Of a stretch of 64,000 bases of DNA, positions 26,762-34,667 are shown one piece after another. The DNA comes from Flavobacterium sp. Sd200. GTDB lineage: Bacteria > Bacteroidota > Bacteroidia > Flavobacteriales > Flavobacteriaceae. Both the position numbers and the translations under genes were made by a program. The stretch covers positions 496,001 through 560,000 of the forward strand of contig NZ_WUMN01000002.1 in assembly GCF_009826935.1 (NCBI RefSeq), in the 5' to 3' direction. A model generated the notes under the pieces. That model was not told the origin of the DNA and searched no databases. It was given only the letters and a program-made list of their open reading frames with translations. Positions within the stretch are counted from its first letter, which is position 1; every line of letters begins with the position of its first letter.

Positions 26762-27763
26762 ATGAATTTTAAAAAGGTTTATCTAATTTTCGGATTTTTA
26801 TTAGCTCAGATGTCTTTTGCACAGGAAGGCGTTGCGGTTTATTCGGATTACCTGTCAGATAACTACTATCTGATACACCCATCTATGGCAGGTGCTGCAA
26901 ATTGTGCTAAAATAAGGGCTACCGCACGTTGGCAGTGGTCTGGTCAGGACGATGCCCCTGCATTACAAACAGCAAGTTTTAACACAGCACTGGGCACCAG
27001 TTCCGGTATAGGTGCAATTGTGTTTAATGATAAAAACGGTTACCACTCTCAAACAGGAGCAAAACTAACCTATGCCCACCACCTTCGTTTTTCGCGCAGC
27101 GATGACGATTTGAACATGCTTTCATTCGGTCTTAGTGCAGGCCTGATACAAAGCCGCCTTGACGAAACCGAGTTTACAGAGTTTGACCCTATTGTACAGG
27201 GAGGTATGGAGCAAAAAGATTCTTACTTTAACGTAGATCTTGGTGCATCTTACCACTATCTTGATTTTTACGCACACTTTACTGCTAAAAACGTTATTAA
27301 AAGTAAAAGAAACCTTTATACTGATGTAGAGAGTACAAACCTTACATCATTGATATTTAGTGCGGGTTATGTGTTTGGCGTTGCAGACGGATGGGACCTT
27401 GAGCCATCTGTAATGTTCCAGGCTATTAGCGAAACTAAAGAAAAAACTATCGACTTTAACATTAAAGCTTACCGCGAACTTGACTTTGGACGTGTTTGGG
27501 GAGGTTTATCATACAGAAGAGGCTTAGAAGGTGCACAGTACACTACAAGCTATACTGGCCCAAGAAACATTAAAGAGCAGCACCTACAGTACTTTACACC
27601 AATTATTGGTGTAAACTACAAAAGCTTTATGTTTGCTTACACCTACTCTTATCTTGCAGGAGATGTACAGTTTGACAACGCTGGTTTCCACCAAATAACA
27701 ATTGGTATCAACCTGTTCTGTAAAGACAAGCCATACGAGTGTCATTGCCCGGCTGTTAACTAA
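26762..27763 (+). CDS. PorP/SprF family type IX secretion membrane protein
   Basis: A 333-residue outer-membrane beta-barrel protein with a signal peptide (residues 1-20, LIFGFLLAQMSFAQ). It begins with the family pattern YSDYLSDNYYLIHPSMAGAANCAKIRATARWQW and continues with alternating amphipathic strands. In flavobacteria such proteins work with type IX secretion, usually paired with a large adhesin such as SprB; here no adhesin is adjacent, so this is an orphan copy. The C-terminus is Cys-rich (CKDKPYECHCP). A terminator follows. Family call firm; partner unknown. Confidence 0.9.
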   Translation: MNFKKVYLIFGFLLAQMSFAQEGVAVYSDYLSDNYYLIHPSMAGAANCAKIRATARWQWSGQDDAPALQTASFNTALGTSSGIGAIVFNDKNGYHSQTGAKLTYAHHLRFSRSDDDLNMLSFGLSAGLIQSRLDETEFTEFDPIVQGGMEQKDSYFNVDLGASYHYLDFYAHFTAKNVIKSKRNLYTDVESTNLTSLIFSAGYVFGVADGWDLEPSVMFQAISETKEKTIDFNIKAYRELDFGRVWGGLSYRRGLEGAQYTTSYTGPRNIKEQHLQYFTPIIGVNYKSFMFAYTYSYLAGDVQFDNAGFHQITIGINLFCKDKPYECHCPAVN

Positions 27764-27790
27764 TTATAAAGCATTATATTTATTAATTCT

Positions 27791-27823
27791 GTCCCGATAT
27801 ATCCTATCGGGACATTTTATTTT
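27791..27823 (+). terminator. Terminator after porP/sprF-like gene
   Basis: Arms GTCCCGATA and TATCGGGAC around a 5-base loop are followed by a T-rich tract, ending 9 bases before the next start codon. Confidence 0.8.
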
Positions 27824-27831
27824 ATACAACT

Positions 27832-28344
27832 ATGGTTATTAAAGAAGTAAGGGGGAAATACCCGCAAATACCCGAAGATTGTTTTGTTGCTGAAAATGCC
27901 ACCATAGTGGGCGATGTTAGCTTGGGTGCGCAATGCAGCATTTGGTATAATGCCGTGCTGCGCGGCGATGTACACTACATTAAAATTGGCAATAAGGTAA
28001 ACATACAGGATGGGGCAGTAATACACTGCACTTATCAAAAACACCCAACAACCATTGGCAATAATGTTTCTGTAGGGCACAATGCCATAGTGCACGGCTG
28101 CACCATTCACGACAACGTGCTTGTGGGCATGGGCGCCATTATAATGGACAACTGTGTGGTAGAAAGCAACTGTATTATTGCTGCCGGAGCCGTAGTAACC
28201 CAAAACACCGTGGTAGAAAGCGGAACCATATATGCCGGAGTTCCTGCCAAAAAGGTAAAAGACATCAATGCCTCTGATTTTGCAGGAGAGATAGAGCGCA
28301 TATCTAACAACTATGTCATGTATTCATCCTGGGTAAAAGAATAA
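27832..28344 (+). CDS. Gamma-class carbonic anhydrase-like protein
   Basis: A 170-residue left-handed beta-helix protein of hexapeptide repeats (for example AQCSIWYNAVLRGD, IGNNVSVGHNAIVHGC). Metal-ligand histidines fit the gamma-carbonic anhydrase pattern: one in the IHC strand and the pair in VGHNAIVHG. A short C-terminal helix closes the trimer. Relatives hydrate CO2 or act in aromatic acid degradation (PaaY type); most Bacteroidota copies have no tested function. It starts directly after the terminator of the preceding gene. Confidence 0.88.
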   Translation: MVIKEVRGKYPQIPEDCFVAENATIVGDVSLGAQCSIWYNAVLRGDVHYIKIGNKVNIQDGAVIHCTYQKHPTTIGNNVSVGHNAIVHGCTIHDNVLVGMGAIIMDNCVVESNCIIAAGAVVTQNTVVESGTIYAGVPAKKVKDINASDFAGEIERISNNYVMYSSWVKE

Positions 28345-28366
28345 ACCTGTAAAGATTGGATTATTT

Positions 28367-28438
28367 GTGGATTTGCTGATTTGACAACTCATGCTGTTGC
28401 AGCATCTGTATATATTACATGCAAATTACCAAATCCAC
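28367..28438. repeat. Imperfect inverted repeat between convergent genes
   Basis: Arms at 28367-28383 and 28422-28438 match at 14 of 17 bases (GTGGATTTG...ATTTG against CAAAT...CAAATCCAC). It lies between the gamma-carbonic-anhydrase and murI genes, which converge, so it may help terminate both. Similar AATTACCAAAT text occurs in prophage spacers near 46445 and 47510. Confidence 0.5.
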
Positions 28439-28468
28439 GAATTGCCAAATTACCACATAAACAGCAAC

Positions 28469-29251
28469 TTAAAAATCAATATGCTCTGCTGTAAACTTAG
28501 TACCAATAATGCTTTGCAGCACGTGTGCATCGGCATTAGTATAAAAGGTATTATACACTTCGTGCAAATCTGTATTTAACAGATCCATAGACTGCAACAC
28601 TTTTTTAGTTTGCTTGGCAACAGGTTTGCCGCTGTCTATAATAGTAACACTTTCGGGCAATATTTTGCGCATTTGCGGAGCCAGATATGGGTAGTGGCTG
28701 CAACCCAGCACCAGATAGTCTATATTGGCCTCTATCATTGGATTGAGATATTCTTCAAGGAGTATTTGCATCTCTGTCGATTCGAGCTTGCCGCCCTCTA
28801 TAAGCTCAACCAGCCCATGCCCTACCTGCTCTATTACATTTACACCGGTAAAGCCCGAAACGGTTTGATTAAAAAGCTCGCTGCTAAGCGTGCCTTTAGT
28901 GGCAAGTATCCCCACAGCATTGGTTTTGGTGTGTATAGCAGCGGGCTTTATTGCCGGCTCTATACCTATAAACGGAACATTGAAATTTGCCCTGAGCTCT
29001 TTTATGGCATTAGTGGTGGCGGTATTGCAGGCAACCACAATAATTTTGCAGCCGCGTTCTAATAAAAATTTGGTATTTTTAAAGCTAAGATCTATAATTT
29101 CCTGCTTTGGGCGCAGGCCATAAGGAGCATTTTTACTGTCGGCAAGATAAATGGTGTCTTCGTTAGGCAAAAGGCGGTGTACCTCTTTCCATATAGAAGT
29201 TCCTCCAATACCGGAGTCAAACAATCCTATAGGGTTTTTGCTTGTGTCCAT
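28469..29251 (-). CDS. murI: Glutamate racemase
   Basis: A 260-residue cytoplasmic enzyme making D-glutamate for peptidoglycan. The two catalytic cysteines are Cys75 (VVACNTATTN) and Cys184 (LGCSHYP). Asp12 is in FDSGIGG, and His186 follows the second cysteine. Length is normal. It is transcribed alone; the metallophosphoesterase upstream on the same strand ends 95 bases before its start. Confident assignment. Confidence 0.97.
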   Translation of the reverse strand: MDTSKNPIGLFDSGIGGTSIWKEVHRLLPNEDTIYLADSKNAPYGLRPKQEIIDLSFKNTKFLLERGCKIIVVACNTATTNAIKELRANFNVPFIGIEPAIKPAAIHTKTNAVGILATKGTLSSELFNQTVSGFTGVNVIEQVGHGLVELIEGGKLESTEMQILLEEYLNPMIEANIDYLVLGCSHYPYLAPQMRKILPESVTIIDSGKPVAKQTKKVLQSMDLLNTDLHEVYNTFYTNADAHVLQSIIGTKFTAEHIDF

Positions 29252-29345
29252 TTAGCAAATATAAAAAAATTTACAGACGAATACTGCCGGACAATAAGAC
29301 CTGTTGGTTTGCAGATTTGTCCGGACTTAAAACTGAGACTGCAAA

Positions 29346-30074
29346 CTAATTCCTTCCCCTTTCCTCAGGATAAAGCTCATACACAGCATCGCTTTGCCAA
29401 TATTCTTTAGTATCTGCATCCATAATGGTTAACGGCCCTTTAAAGGCAGCCCCAGTGTCTACATTCCAAATATTAGCCTTTTGCACAGGCACGGTCCGGT
29501 CTATGCGGGTAACGGGAGTATGCCCAATAAAAATTTCTTTGTAATGGGTAAAACGCTTAGGATACAAAGGGCTCTGCACATCTATTGCCGGGTCGAGGGC
29601 AAGGGCGGTTTCCCACAGGGTACGGTCCCAATACAGCAGTTTAGGAAAATACTCGTGTGTAACTCCGTTAAGGTTTGTAAATCCTGCATGTACAAACAGG
29701 CGGTTATGCTCATCTAAATGATAAGGCTGCAGGCTCTCAAAAAACAATATGTGCATCTGCTTTTTATCAGCCGCAAGTTGGGTGTACATATCCATAGTAA
29801 TGCGGCCGCCGTGGTTAAACCATTGCTCGCTGTATTCGCCTGTTTTGAGCCAGTTTAGCAAAAGCTCGTCGTGATTGCCAAGCATAAAAATGCAGTTGTG
29901 GGTAGCTTTGAGGTTTATTAAATGATCTATTACTTCGGGCGACTGCCCCCATCCGTCTACATAATCGCCAAGAAAAACAAGAAGATCGTTCGGGGTTGCC
30001 TTTGCACGTTCAAGTATTTGTATCAATGCTTTGTAGCTGCCGTGAATATCGCCTATAACAAGTGTCCTGCTCAT
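29346..30074 (-). CDS. Metallophosphoesterase (PPP-like serine/threonine phosphatase family)
   Basis: A 242-residue cytoplasmic metallophosphatase with all PPP-type signatures in order: GDIHGSY (about 8-14), GDYVDGWGQ (about 36-44), GNHDELL (about 66-72), a lone HGG, a later HAGFTN and GHTPV. These supply the dinuclear metal site. Related bacterial proteins dephosphorylate proteins or diadenosine tetraphosphate; the substrate cannot be read here. Upstream is divergent from the HxlR gene, with a shared 198-base promoter region. Confidence 0.92.
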   Translation of the reverse strand: MSRTLVIGDIHGSYKALIQILERAKATPNDLLVFLGDYVDGWGQSPEVIDHLINLKATHNCIFMLGNHDELLLNWLKTGEYSEQWFNHGGRITMDMYTQLAADKKQMHILFFESLQPYHLDEHNRLFVHAGFTNLNGVTHEYFPKLLYWDRTLWETALALDPAIDVQSPLYPKRFTHYKEIFIGHTPVTRIDRTVPVQKANIWNVDTGAAFKGPLTIMDADTKEYWQSDAVYELYPEERGRN

Positions 30075-30215
30075 TAGTGTAATAAAATTTATGACAAAAT
30101 GCTAAGGTAGCCGTTTTATTTTGCATGCAAAAATAGTTTTACAAACCATTGGCAATATTTTTAGCCCGGCAATAATAAACACGCTCTGTTTTATTCAACC
30201 AATCTATTTATCTGC

Positions 30216-30223
30216 TACCTTTG
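30216..30223 (+). promoter_or_regulatory. -7 promoter box of the HxlR gene
   Basis: TACCTTTG is an exact TAnnTTTG match, 50 bases upstream of the start. No exact TTG is found at the usual distance. The operator-like palindrome follows 17 bases downstream. Confidence 0.5.
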
Positions 30224-30239
30224 CTATACAACAGTAAGA

Positions 30240-30257
30240 ACTATACTAATGTATAGT
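30240..30257. promoter_or_regulatory. Palindromic operator candidate of the HxlR regulator
   Basis: A perfect dyad ACTATAC-TAAT-GTATAGT, 7-base arms with a 4-base spacer, lies between the -7 box and the HxlR start. HxlR-family regulators bind short AT-rich dyads near their own promoters, so autoregulation is likely. Confidence 0.55.
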
Positions 30258-30272
30258 AGTAATTAGATTTTT

Positions 30273-30623
30273 ATGGGAGATATTTCTCACCTCACTTTAA
30301 ACGAATGCATGGGCATGATACGGCCCGTGCGCGATGCACTCGATGTGCTTAGCGGAAAATGGAAACTGCCCATTATGGTTTCGCTTATGTTTGGAAACAA
30401 ACGCTTTAGCGAAATTGCCCGCGATATACCCAAAATAACCGACAGGATGCTCTCTAAAGAACTGCGCGACCTTGAAATAAACGGGCTTGTAAAACGCACT
30501 GTATATGACACTGTTCCTGTGGTAGTAGAATATTCGCTTACCGAATATGGCCATACCCTCGACAAGGTTATGAAAGAGCTTTATGAGTGGGGCGTTAAGC
30601 ACCGCGAACGTTATAATGAATAA
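30273..30623 (+). CDS. HxlR family winged-helix regulator
   Basis: A 116-residue regulator of the HxlR type. The conserved LSGKWKLPIMVSLMFGNKRF lies at about 24-44, followed by the recognition region ITDRMLSKELRDLEINGLVKR and the wing PVVVEYSLTEYG. Such proteins sense reactive electrophiles, oxidants or redox state and regulate a neighbouring gene. Here the downstream metallophosphoesterase starts 67 bases further on the same strand. The target is inferred only. Confidence 0.93.
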   Translation: MGDISHLTLNECMGMIRPVRDALDVLSGKWKLPIMVSLMFGNKRFSEIARDIPKITDRMLSKELRDLEINGLVKRTVYDTVPVVVEYSLTEYGHTLDKVMKELYEWGVKHRERYNE

Positions 30624-30689
30624 TATTCAAAAAAAACTGCGTTGTGGCATATTTTATGATGCATGCCCAATGCTTAACTTATACCGCAA

Positions 30690-31910
30690 ATGCGACGTTT
30701 TCTTTTAATTCTTCCGGTCATTGCACTAATTGCAGAGATCTATACTTTTCAGGCAGTAAAAGCCGCAACAAAAACCAAATGGGTGCACTGGGTGTATCTG
30801 GCAGTTTCAATACTGGTAATTGCCTATATAATTTATGCCTTTACACAGTTTGACAGGCGCACAGGGCAAAATCGCCAAAGCCTTTTTGCTATAGGGCTCA
30901 TGCTTATTACCGTTATCCCTAAGCTTATTATTGCCTTTGTAATGCTTGGCGAAGACCTCATCAGGGTTTTTACAGGGCTAACACATACAATTTTAGGCAA
31001 TGCCAAGCAGTCGTTCCTGCCGGAACGAAGGCGGTTTGTTAGCGTTGCCGCACTGGGGCTTGCAGCAATACCGTTTCTTTCGTTGCTGTATGGAATGACC
31101 AAGGGCAAATACAATTTTAAGGTTTGGAAAAAAACGGTTTACTTTCCTGACCTGCCCGATAATTTTGATGGCATGACCATTACACAAATTAGCGATATAC
31201 ACAGTGGCAGCTTTGACAATAAGGAAAAGATAAACCATGCCATAGACCTTATTAACGAGCAAAAGAGCGACATCATTTTATTTACCGGAGATATTGTAAA
31301 CACGCATGCCACCGAAATGCACCCGTGGATAGATACTTTTAACCGCATAGAAAACCCACCAATGGGCAAATATTCGGTACTGGGCAACCACGATTATGGC
31401 GAATATATAGAATGGCCGTCAATAAAAGCCAAAGACGACAATTTTGCCGCCATTAAAGATCTGCACCGCCAAATTGGCTTTACCCTTATGCTTAACGAAA
31501 ACATAACATTCGAAAAAGGCGGACAGCATATAGCCCTTGTGGGCGTAGAGAACTGGGGGCACAACTTTAAAAAAGCCGGCGATCTTGCCAAGGCATCTAA
31601 AGGTTTAAAACCTGAAGATTTTAAGATACTGATGAGCCATGACCCATCGCACTGGGAATATGAGGTTAAAAACCACCCTGATAATTACCACCTTACACTT
31701 AGCGGACACACACACGGCATGCAGTTTGGTATAGAAATTCCGGGAGTTTTTAAATGGAGTCCGGTACAATATGTTTACAAACAATGGGCCGGATTGTATG
31801 AAAATTTAGGCCGGTACATTTATGTAAACCGCGGCTTTGGTTTTCATGCCTATCCCGGAAGGGTGGGCATTTGGCCTGAAATAACCGTAATTACGCTAAA
31901 AAAAGGCTAA
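30690..31910 (+). CDS. Membrane-anchored metallophosphoesterase
   Basis: A 406-residue protein with about four membrane segments in the first 135 residues (FLLILPVIALIAEIYTF, VYLAVSILVIAYIIYAF, LMLITVIPKLIIAFVML, AALGLAAIPFLSLLYG). It then has a calcineurin-like domain: SDIHSGSF, GDIVNTHA, GNHDYG, SHDPSHWE and SGHTHGMQFG, giving a full dinuclear metal site. The layout matches the YkuE/LpxH-like membrane phosphodiesterase group, probably acting on lipid or envelope phosphoesters. It is in the same orientation as the HxlR gene. Confidence 0.9.
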   Translation: MRRFLLILPVIALIAEIYTFQAVKAATKTKWVHWVYLAVSILVIAYIIYAFTQFDRRTGQNRQSLFAIGLMLITVIPKLIIAFVMLGEDLIRVFTGLTHTILGNAKQSFLPERRRFVSVAALGLAAIPFLSLLYGMTKGKYNFKVWKKTVYFPDLPDNFDGMTITQISDIHSGSFDNKEKINHAIDLINEQKSDIILFTGDIVNTHATEMHPWIDTFNRIENPPMGKYSVLGNHDYGEYIEWPSIKAKDDNFAAIKDLHRQIGFTLMLNENITFEKGGQHIALVGVENWGHNFKKAGDLAKASKGLKPEDFKILMSHDPSHWEYEVKNHPDNYHLTLSGHTHGMQFGIEIPGVFKWSPVQYVYKQWAGLYENLGRYIYVNRGFGFHAYPGRVGIWPEITVITLKKG

Positions 31911-31998
31911 AAAATAACAGCATATTGTAAAAGTGCTATATTTGTAGTAGTTTATTCATAATAAAAGGTTTTAATACATTTAGTTAAACTGCCATTTT

Positions 31999-32295
31999 AT
32001 GTCAAAATTCGGAGAACTAATCAGCTCGAATGTTCCGGTACTTATCGATTTTTATACCGAGTGGAATGAGCCGTCGGTATCTATGCATCCTGTAATAAGA
32101 GATGTGGCTGCCGCACTGGGCGACAAAGCCAAGGTTATAAAAATTGATGTGGACAAAAATCAGGAACTGGCCGAAGCCCTAAGGATTAAAGGCCTGCCAA
32201 CGCTTATGATTTATAAAGACGGGCAAATGGTATGGAGGCAAAGCGGAGAGCTTGACGCCAACACCATTATAGGCCTTGTGCACGAACAAATTTAG
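31999..32295 (+). CDS. Thioredoxin-fold protein lacking the CxxC motif
   Basis: A 98-residue thioredoxin-fold protein of standard length, with the cis-proline loop intact (GLPTLM, Pro67) and the normal helix and strand order. The active site that should read WCGPC reads W22-N-E-P-S26, so both catalytic cysteines are missing; no other cysteine is present in the whole protein. It therefore cannot do thiol-disulfide exchange by the usual route and is more likely a binding or chaperone variant. No signal peptide. It converges with the deacetylase gene, the two stop codons overlapping by 4 bases. Confidence 0.9.
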   Translation: MSKFGELISSNVPVLIDFYTEWNEPSVSMHPVIRDVAAALGDKAKVIKIDVDKNQELAEALRIKGLPTLMIYKDGQMVWRQSGELDANTIIGLVHEQI

Positions 32296-32930
32296 GACAG
32301 CACACCAAACTCATATCCTTTTTCTTTTAAATGCTTAATAGCTTCCGGTAGTGCGTGCCGAAGGTTAGCCGATGCTTTTATGCTGTCGTGAAATATTATA
32401 ATGCTGCCGGGCGCAACATTATTTATTACATTTTGCAGGCATTGCTGCGGTGTAATGGTTTGGTCAAAATCGGCACTAAGAACATCCCACATTATTATTT
32501 TATAGCCCATTTGGCGCACTGCTTTTGCCTGTGCCGTTTTTATTTTTCCGTAAGGTGGCCTGAACAGTTTAGAATTTACAACTTGCCGACCTTCAATAAC
32601 AGCCTCACACTTTTTAAAATTTTCAATATAGGTTTTAAAGGTGTTTTGCCAGCCGTTTAAGTGGTTAAATGTATGATTGCCTATGATGTGCCCATCGGCA
32701 ACTACCTGCATAAAGGTATCAGGATGTTTTTCTATATTATGACCTATACAAAAAAAGGTGGCTTTAATGTTATGCTGCCTTAGCACATTGAGCACCCAAG
32801 GCGTGGCTTCGGGCACAGGGCCATCGTCAAAAGTAAGGTACACGGTTTTGTTTTGTGCTGGGCCATCCCAAACAAAACTGCTAAAAAGGCTTTTTATAAA
32901 CCGATGTGTTTTTACCCAATACAGTTTCAT
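32292..32930 (-). CDS. NodB-type polysaccharide deacetylase
   Basis: A 212-residue deacetylase of carbohydrate esterase family 4. Motifs: TFDDGP (metal aspartate and base, about 30-35), HTFNH (about 92-96, metal histidines), RPPYG (about 124-128) and a C-terminal FHDS. These enzymes remove N-acetyl groups from chitin, peptidoglycan or other polymers. No clean signal peptide is visible, though the first 20 residues are weakly hydrophobic. The family call is secure, the polymer unknown. Confidence 0.93.
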   Translation of the reverse strand: MKLYWVKTHRFIKSLFSSFVWDGPAQNKTVYLTFDDGPVPEATPWVLNVLRQHNIKATFFCIGHNIEKHPDTFMQVVADGHIIGNHTFNHLNGWQNTFKTYIENFKKCEAVIEGRQVVNSKLFRPPYGKIKTAQAKAVRQMGYKIIMWDVLSADFDQTITPQQCLQNVINNVAPGSIIIFHDSIKASANLRHALPEAIKHLKEKGYEFGVLS

Positions 32931-32978
32931 AGCTCAAAAATACTTATAATTTTTAAGGAGACAGAATGCGTCTTCGCA

Positions 32979-33440
32979 TTAAAAATGCAATGCTGTAGAT
33001 TCTTTAATGTAGCTCATTACAAATGAGCTTTGCACTTTACTGATGTTTGGAACTACCGATAACTTTTTAGAAACAAACTCGTTAAACGAGTCCGGGTCTT
33101 TTACTACAACTTTGAGTATATAATCAAAAATGCCTCCCGTAACATAAGCTTCGACCACTTCTTCAAGCTGGGCAATATGCCTTGAAAATTCCTGCACGTA
33201 TTCTATTTGCTGGCTATTTAGCGATACCGACACTATTACTGTAAAGTTTAACCCTACTTTTTGGCGGTCTACAAGTGCCACATAGTTTTTAATATATCCT
33301 TCGCTCTCCAGTTTTTTTATACGCTCGTAGACCGATGTTCTGGACATATTGAGAGCATCCATCAGGGTATTGATCTCAAACTTAGAGTTGGCTTGCAATA
33401 TCCTTAAAAGTTGTAATTCCTGCGGGGTAAGATTTGCCAT
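32979..33440 (-). CDS. Lrp/AsnC family transcriptional regulator
   Basis: A 153-residue regulator with an N-terminal winged helix (LRILQANSKFEINTLMDALNMSRTSVYERIKKLESEGYI) and a C-terminal RAM ligand-binding domain (YVTGGIFDYILKVVVKDPDSF). Such proteins bind amino acids and control their transport. It is divergent from an EamA-type transporter gene with 154 bases between them, so it probably controls that transporter in response to an amino acid; inferred from arrangement. Confidence 0.93.
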   Translation of the reverse strand: MANLTPQELQLLRILQANSKFEINTLMDALNMSRTSVYERIKKLESEGYIKNYVALVDRQKVGLNFTVIVSVSLNSQQIEYVQEFSRHIAQLEEVVEAYVTGGIFDYILKVVVKDPDSFNEFVSKKLSVVPNISKVQSSFVMSYIKESTALHF

Positions 33441-33566
33441 GCTTTATTTTTTCCGTAAAGTTATTAAAAGCCAAGCTTGTTTTCGTACAAATTCTTTAAA
33501 ACAATACCCTTATAAGGTTTAAATACATATATTTTAAACGAAAACCGAACCTTGTTTTGATTTAAA

Positions 33567-33574
33567 TACATTTG
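33567..33574 (+). promoter_or_regulatory. -7 promoter box of the EamA transporter gene
   Basis: TACATTTG is an exact TAnnTTTG match, 21 bases upstream of the start codon. A TTG at 33552-33554 is closer than usual. Confidence 0.45.
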
Positions 33575-33595
33575 TTGTTCTAAAATACAGAACAA
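33575..33595. promoter_or_regulatory. Inverted repeat over the EamA gene start, possible Lrp operator
   Basis: Arms TTGTTCT and AGAACAA, 7-base spacer, begin right after the -7 box and reach the first base of the start codon. A repressor bound there would block the transporter promoter; the neighbouring Lrp-type regulator is the natural candidate. Confidence 0.45.
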
Positions 33596-34482
33596 TGAAC
33601 AAATATATAGCTATGGTGTTGCTTGGTGCGGTTAGCTATGGCATGCTGTCTTCTTTTGCAAAAATTGCTTATGGGCAAGGTTATAATGCAGCGCAAATTA
33701 CCTTTTTGCAGGCATCTGTAGGCGCAGTCATACTATGGGTAGGAACATTGCTAAGCAAAAAACAATCTGACGGAGCAAAACAGCCATTTGAGAAACTTCT
33801 GCTGGCTGGCATTGGTGTAGGGGCATCATCATATACTTATTACCTTTCGGTACAATACATTCCTGCATCGCTTGCCATTGTTTTGCTGATGCAAATGGTA
33901 TGGATAAGCATTTTTGCCGAATGGGTTTTGTTTAAACGCAGGCCACTTGCCATAGAAGTCTATGTTACCCTTATTATTCTTACAGGCACTGTGTTTGCGG
34001 CAGATTTACTGCACATGGGCGAAGCCAGGATTTCTGTAAAAGGTGTTGTTTATGCGGTATTGTCGTCAGTAATGTATTCGGTTTACATAATAGCCGCGAG
34101 CAGGCTTGGTAACGATGTGCCTATGTTTAAAAAAAGTGCCCTGATGATGACAGGATCGGCAATGGCAATATTTTTAATAAATATAAAAACGCTTACACAG
34201 TCTGCCTACGATCTCAACTTACTGGGATGGGGTTTGTTCCTCGCCATTTTCGGGACTGTAATACCTCCGGTAATGTTTACTAAAGGAATGCCTAAAATTG
34301 GCGCAGGCCTCAGCTCGATACTTTTAACTATGGAAATGCCTGTTGCCATAATGTTTGCGCATTTTTTGCTGAACGAACAAATCTCTGCACTGCAACTCTT
34401 TGGGGTGTTTTTAATACTTGGCGCAATTGTATGGCTCAACATAAAAAAGATGAAGCAGGCAAAAAAAGTTATAGCTCAATAA
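33595..34482 (+). CDS. EamA/DMT-family transporter
   Basis: A 295-residue inner-membrane protein with ten predicted helices in two EamA halves (first about 5-140, second about 150-285, each starting with a YGMLSSFAKI or YAVLSSVMYSVYI type helix). DMT transporters export amino acids, sugars or small metabolites. A lysine/arginine-rich tail follows the last helix. Regulation by the divergent Lrp/AsnC gene is likely. The substrate is not recognisable. Confidence 0.92.
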   Translation: MNKYIAMVLLGAVSYGMLSSFAKIAYGQGYNAAQITFLQASVGAVILWVGTLLSKKQSDGAKQPFEKLLLAGIGVGASSYTYYLSVQYIPASLAIVLLMQMVWISIFAEWVLFKRRPLAIEVYVTLIILTGTVFAADLLHMGEARISVKGVVYAVLSSVMYSVYIIAASRLGNDVPMFKKSALMMTGSAMAIFLINIKTLTQSAYDLNLLGWGLFLAIFGTVIPPVMFTKGMPKIGAGLSSILLTMEMPVAIMFAHFLLNEQISALQLFGVFLILGAIVWLNIKKMKQAKKVIAQ

Positions 34483-34667
34483 TTGGTTTTTCTGCCAAAT
34501 AATCAAATCTACTAAAAAAGCAATCGAGATATTCCCCTCCATAGGACGGGTGGCTGAAAGCCGGGGTGGTTAAGGTTTATTGATAAAAGAATACGCATTA
34601 GCAGAGAGCATCGTTCCGCTATTTAGATTTCATTAGTCCGCTGGACTCTAGACTCCGGGTCATCCAA

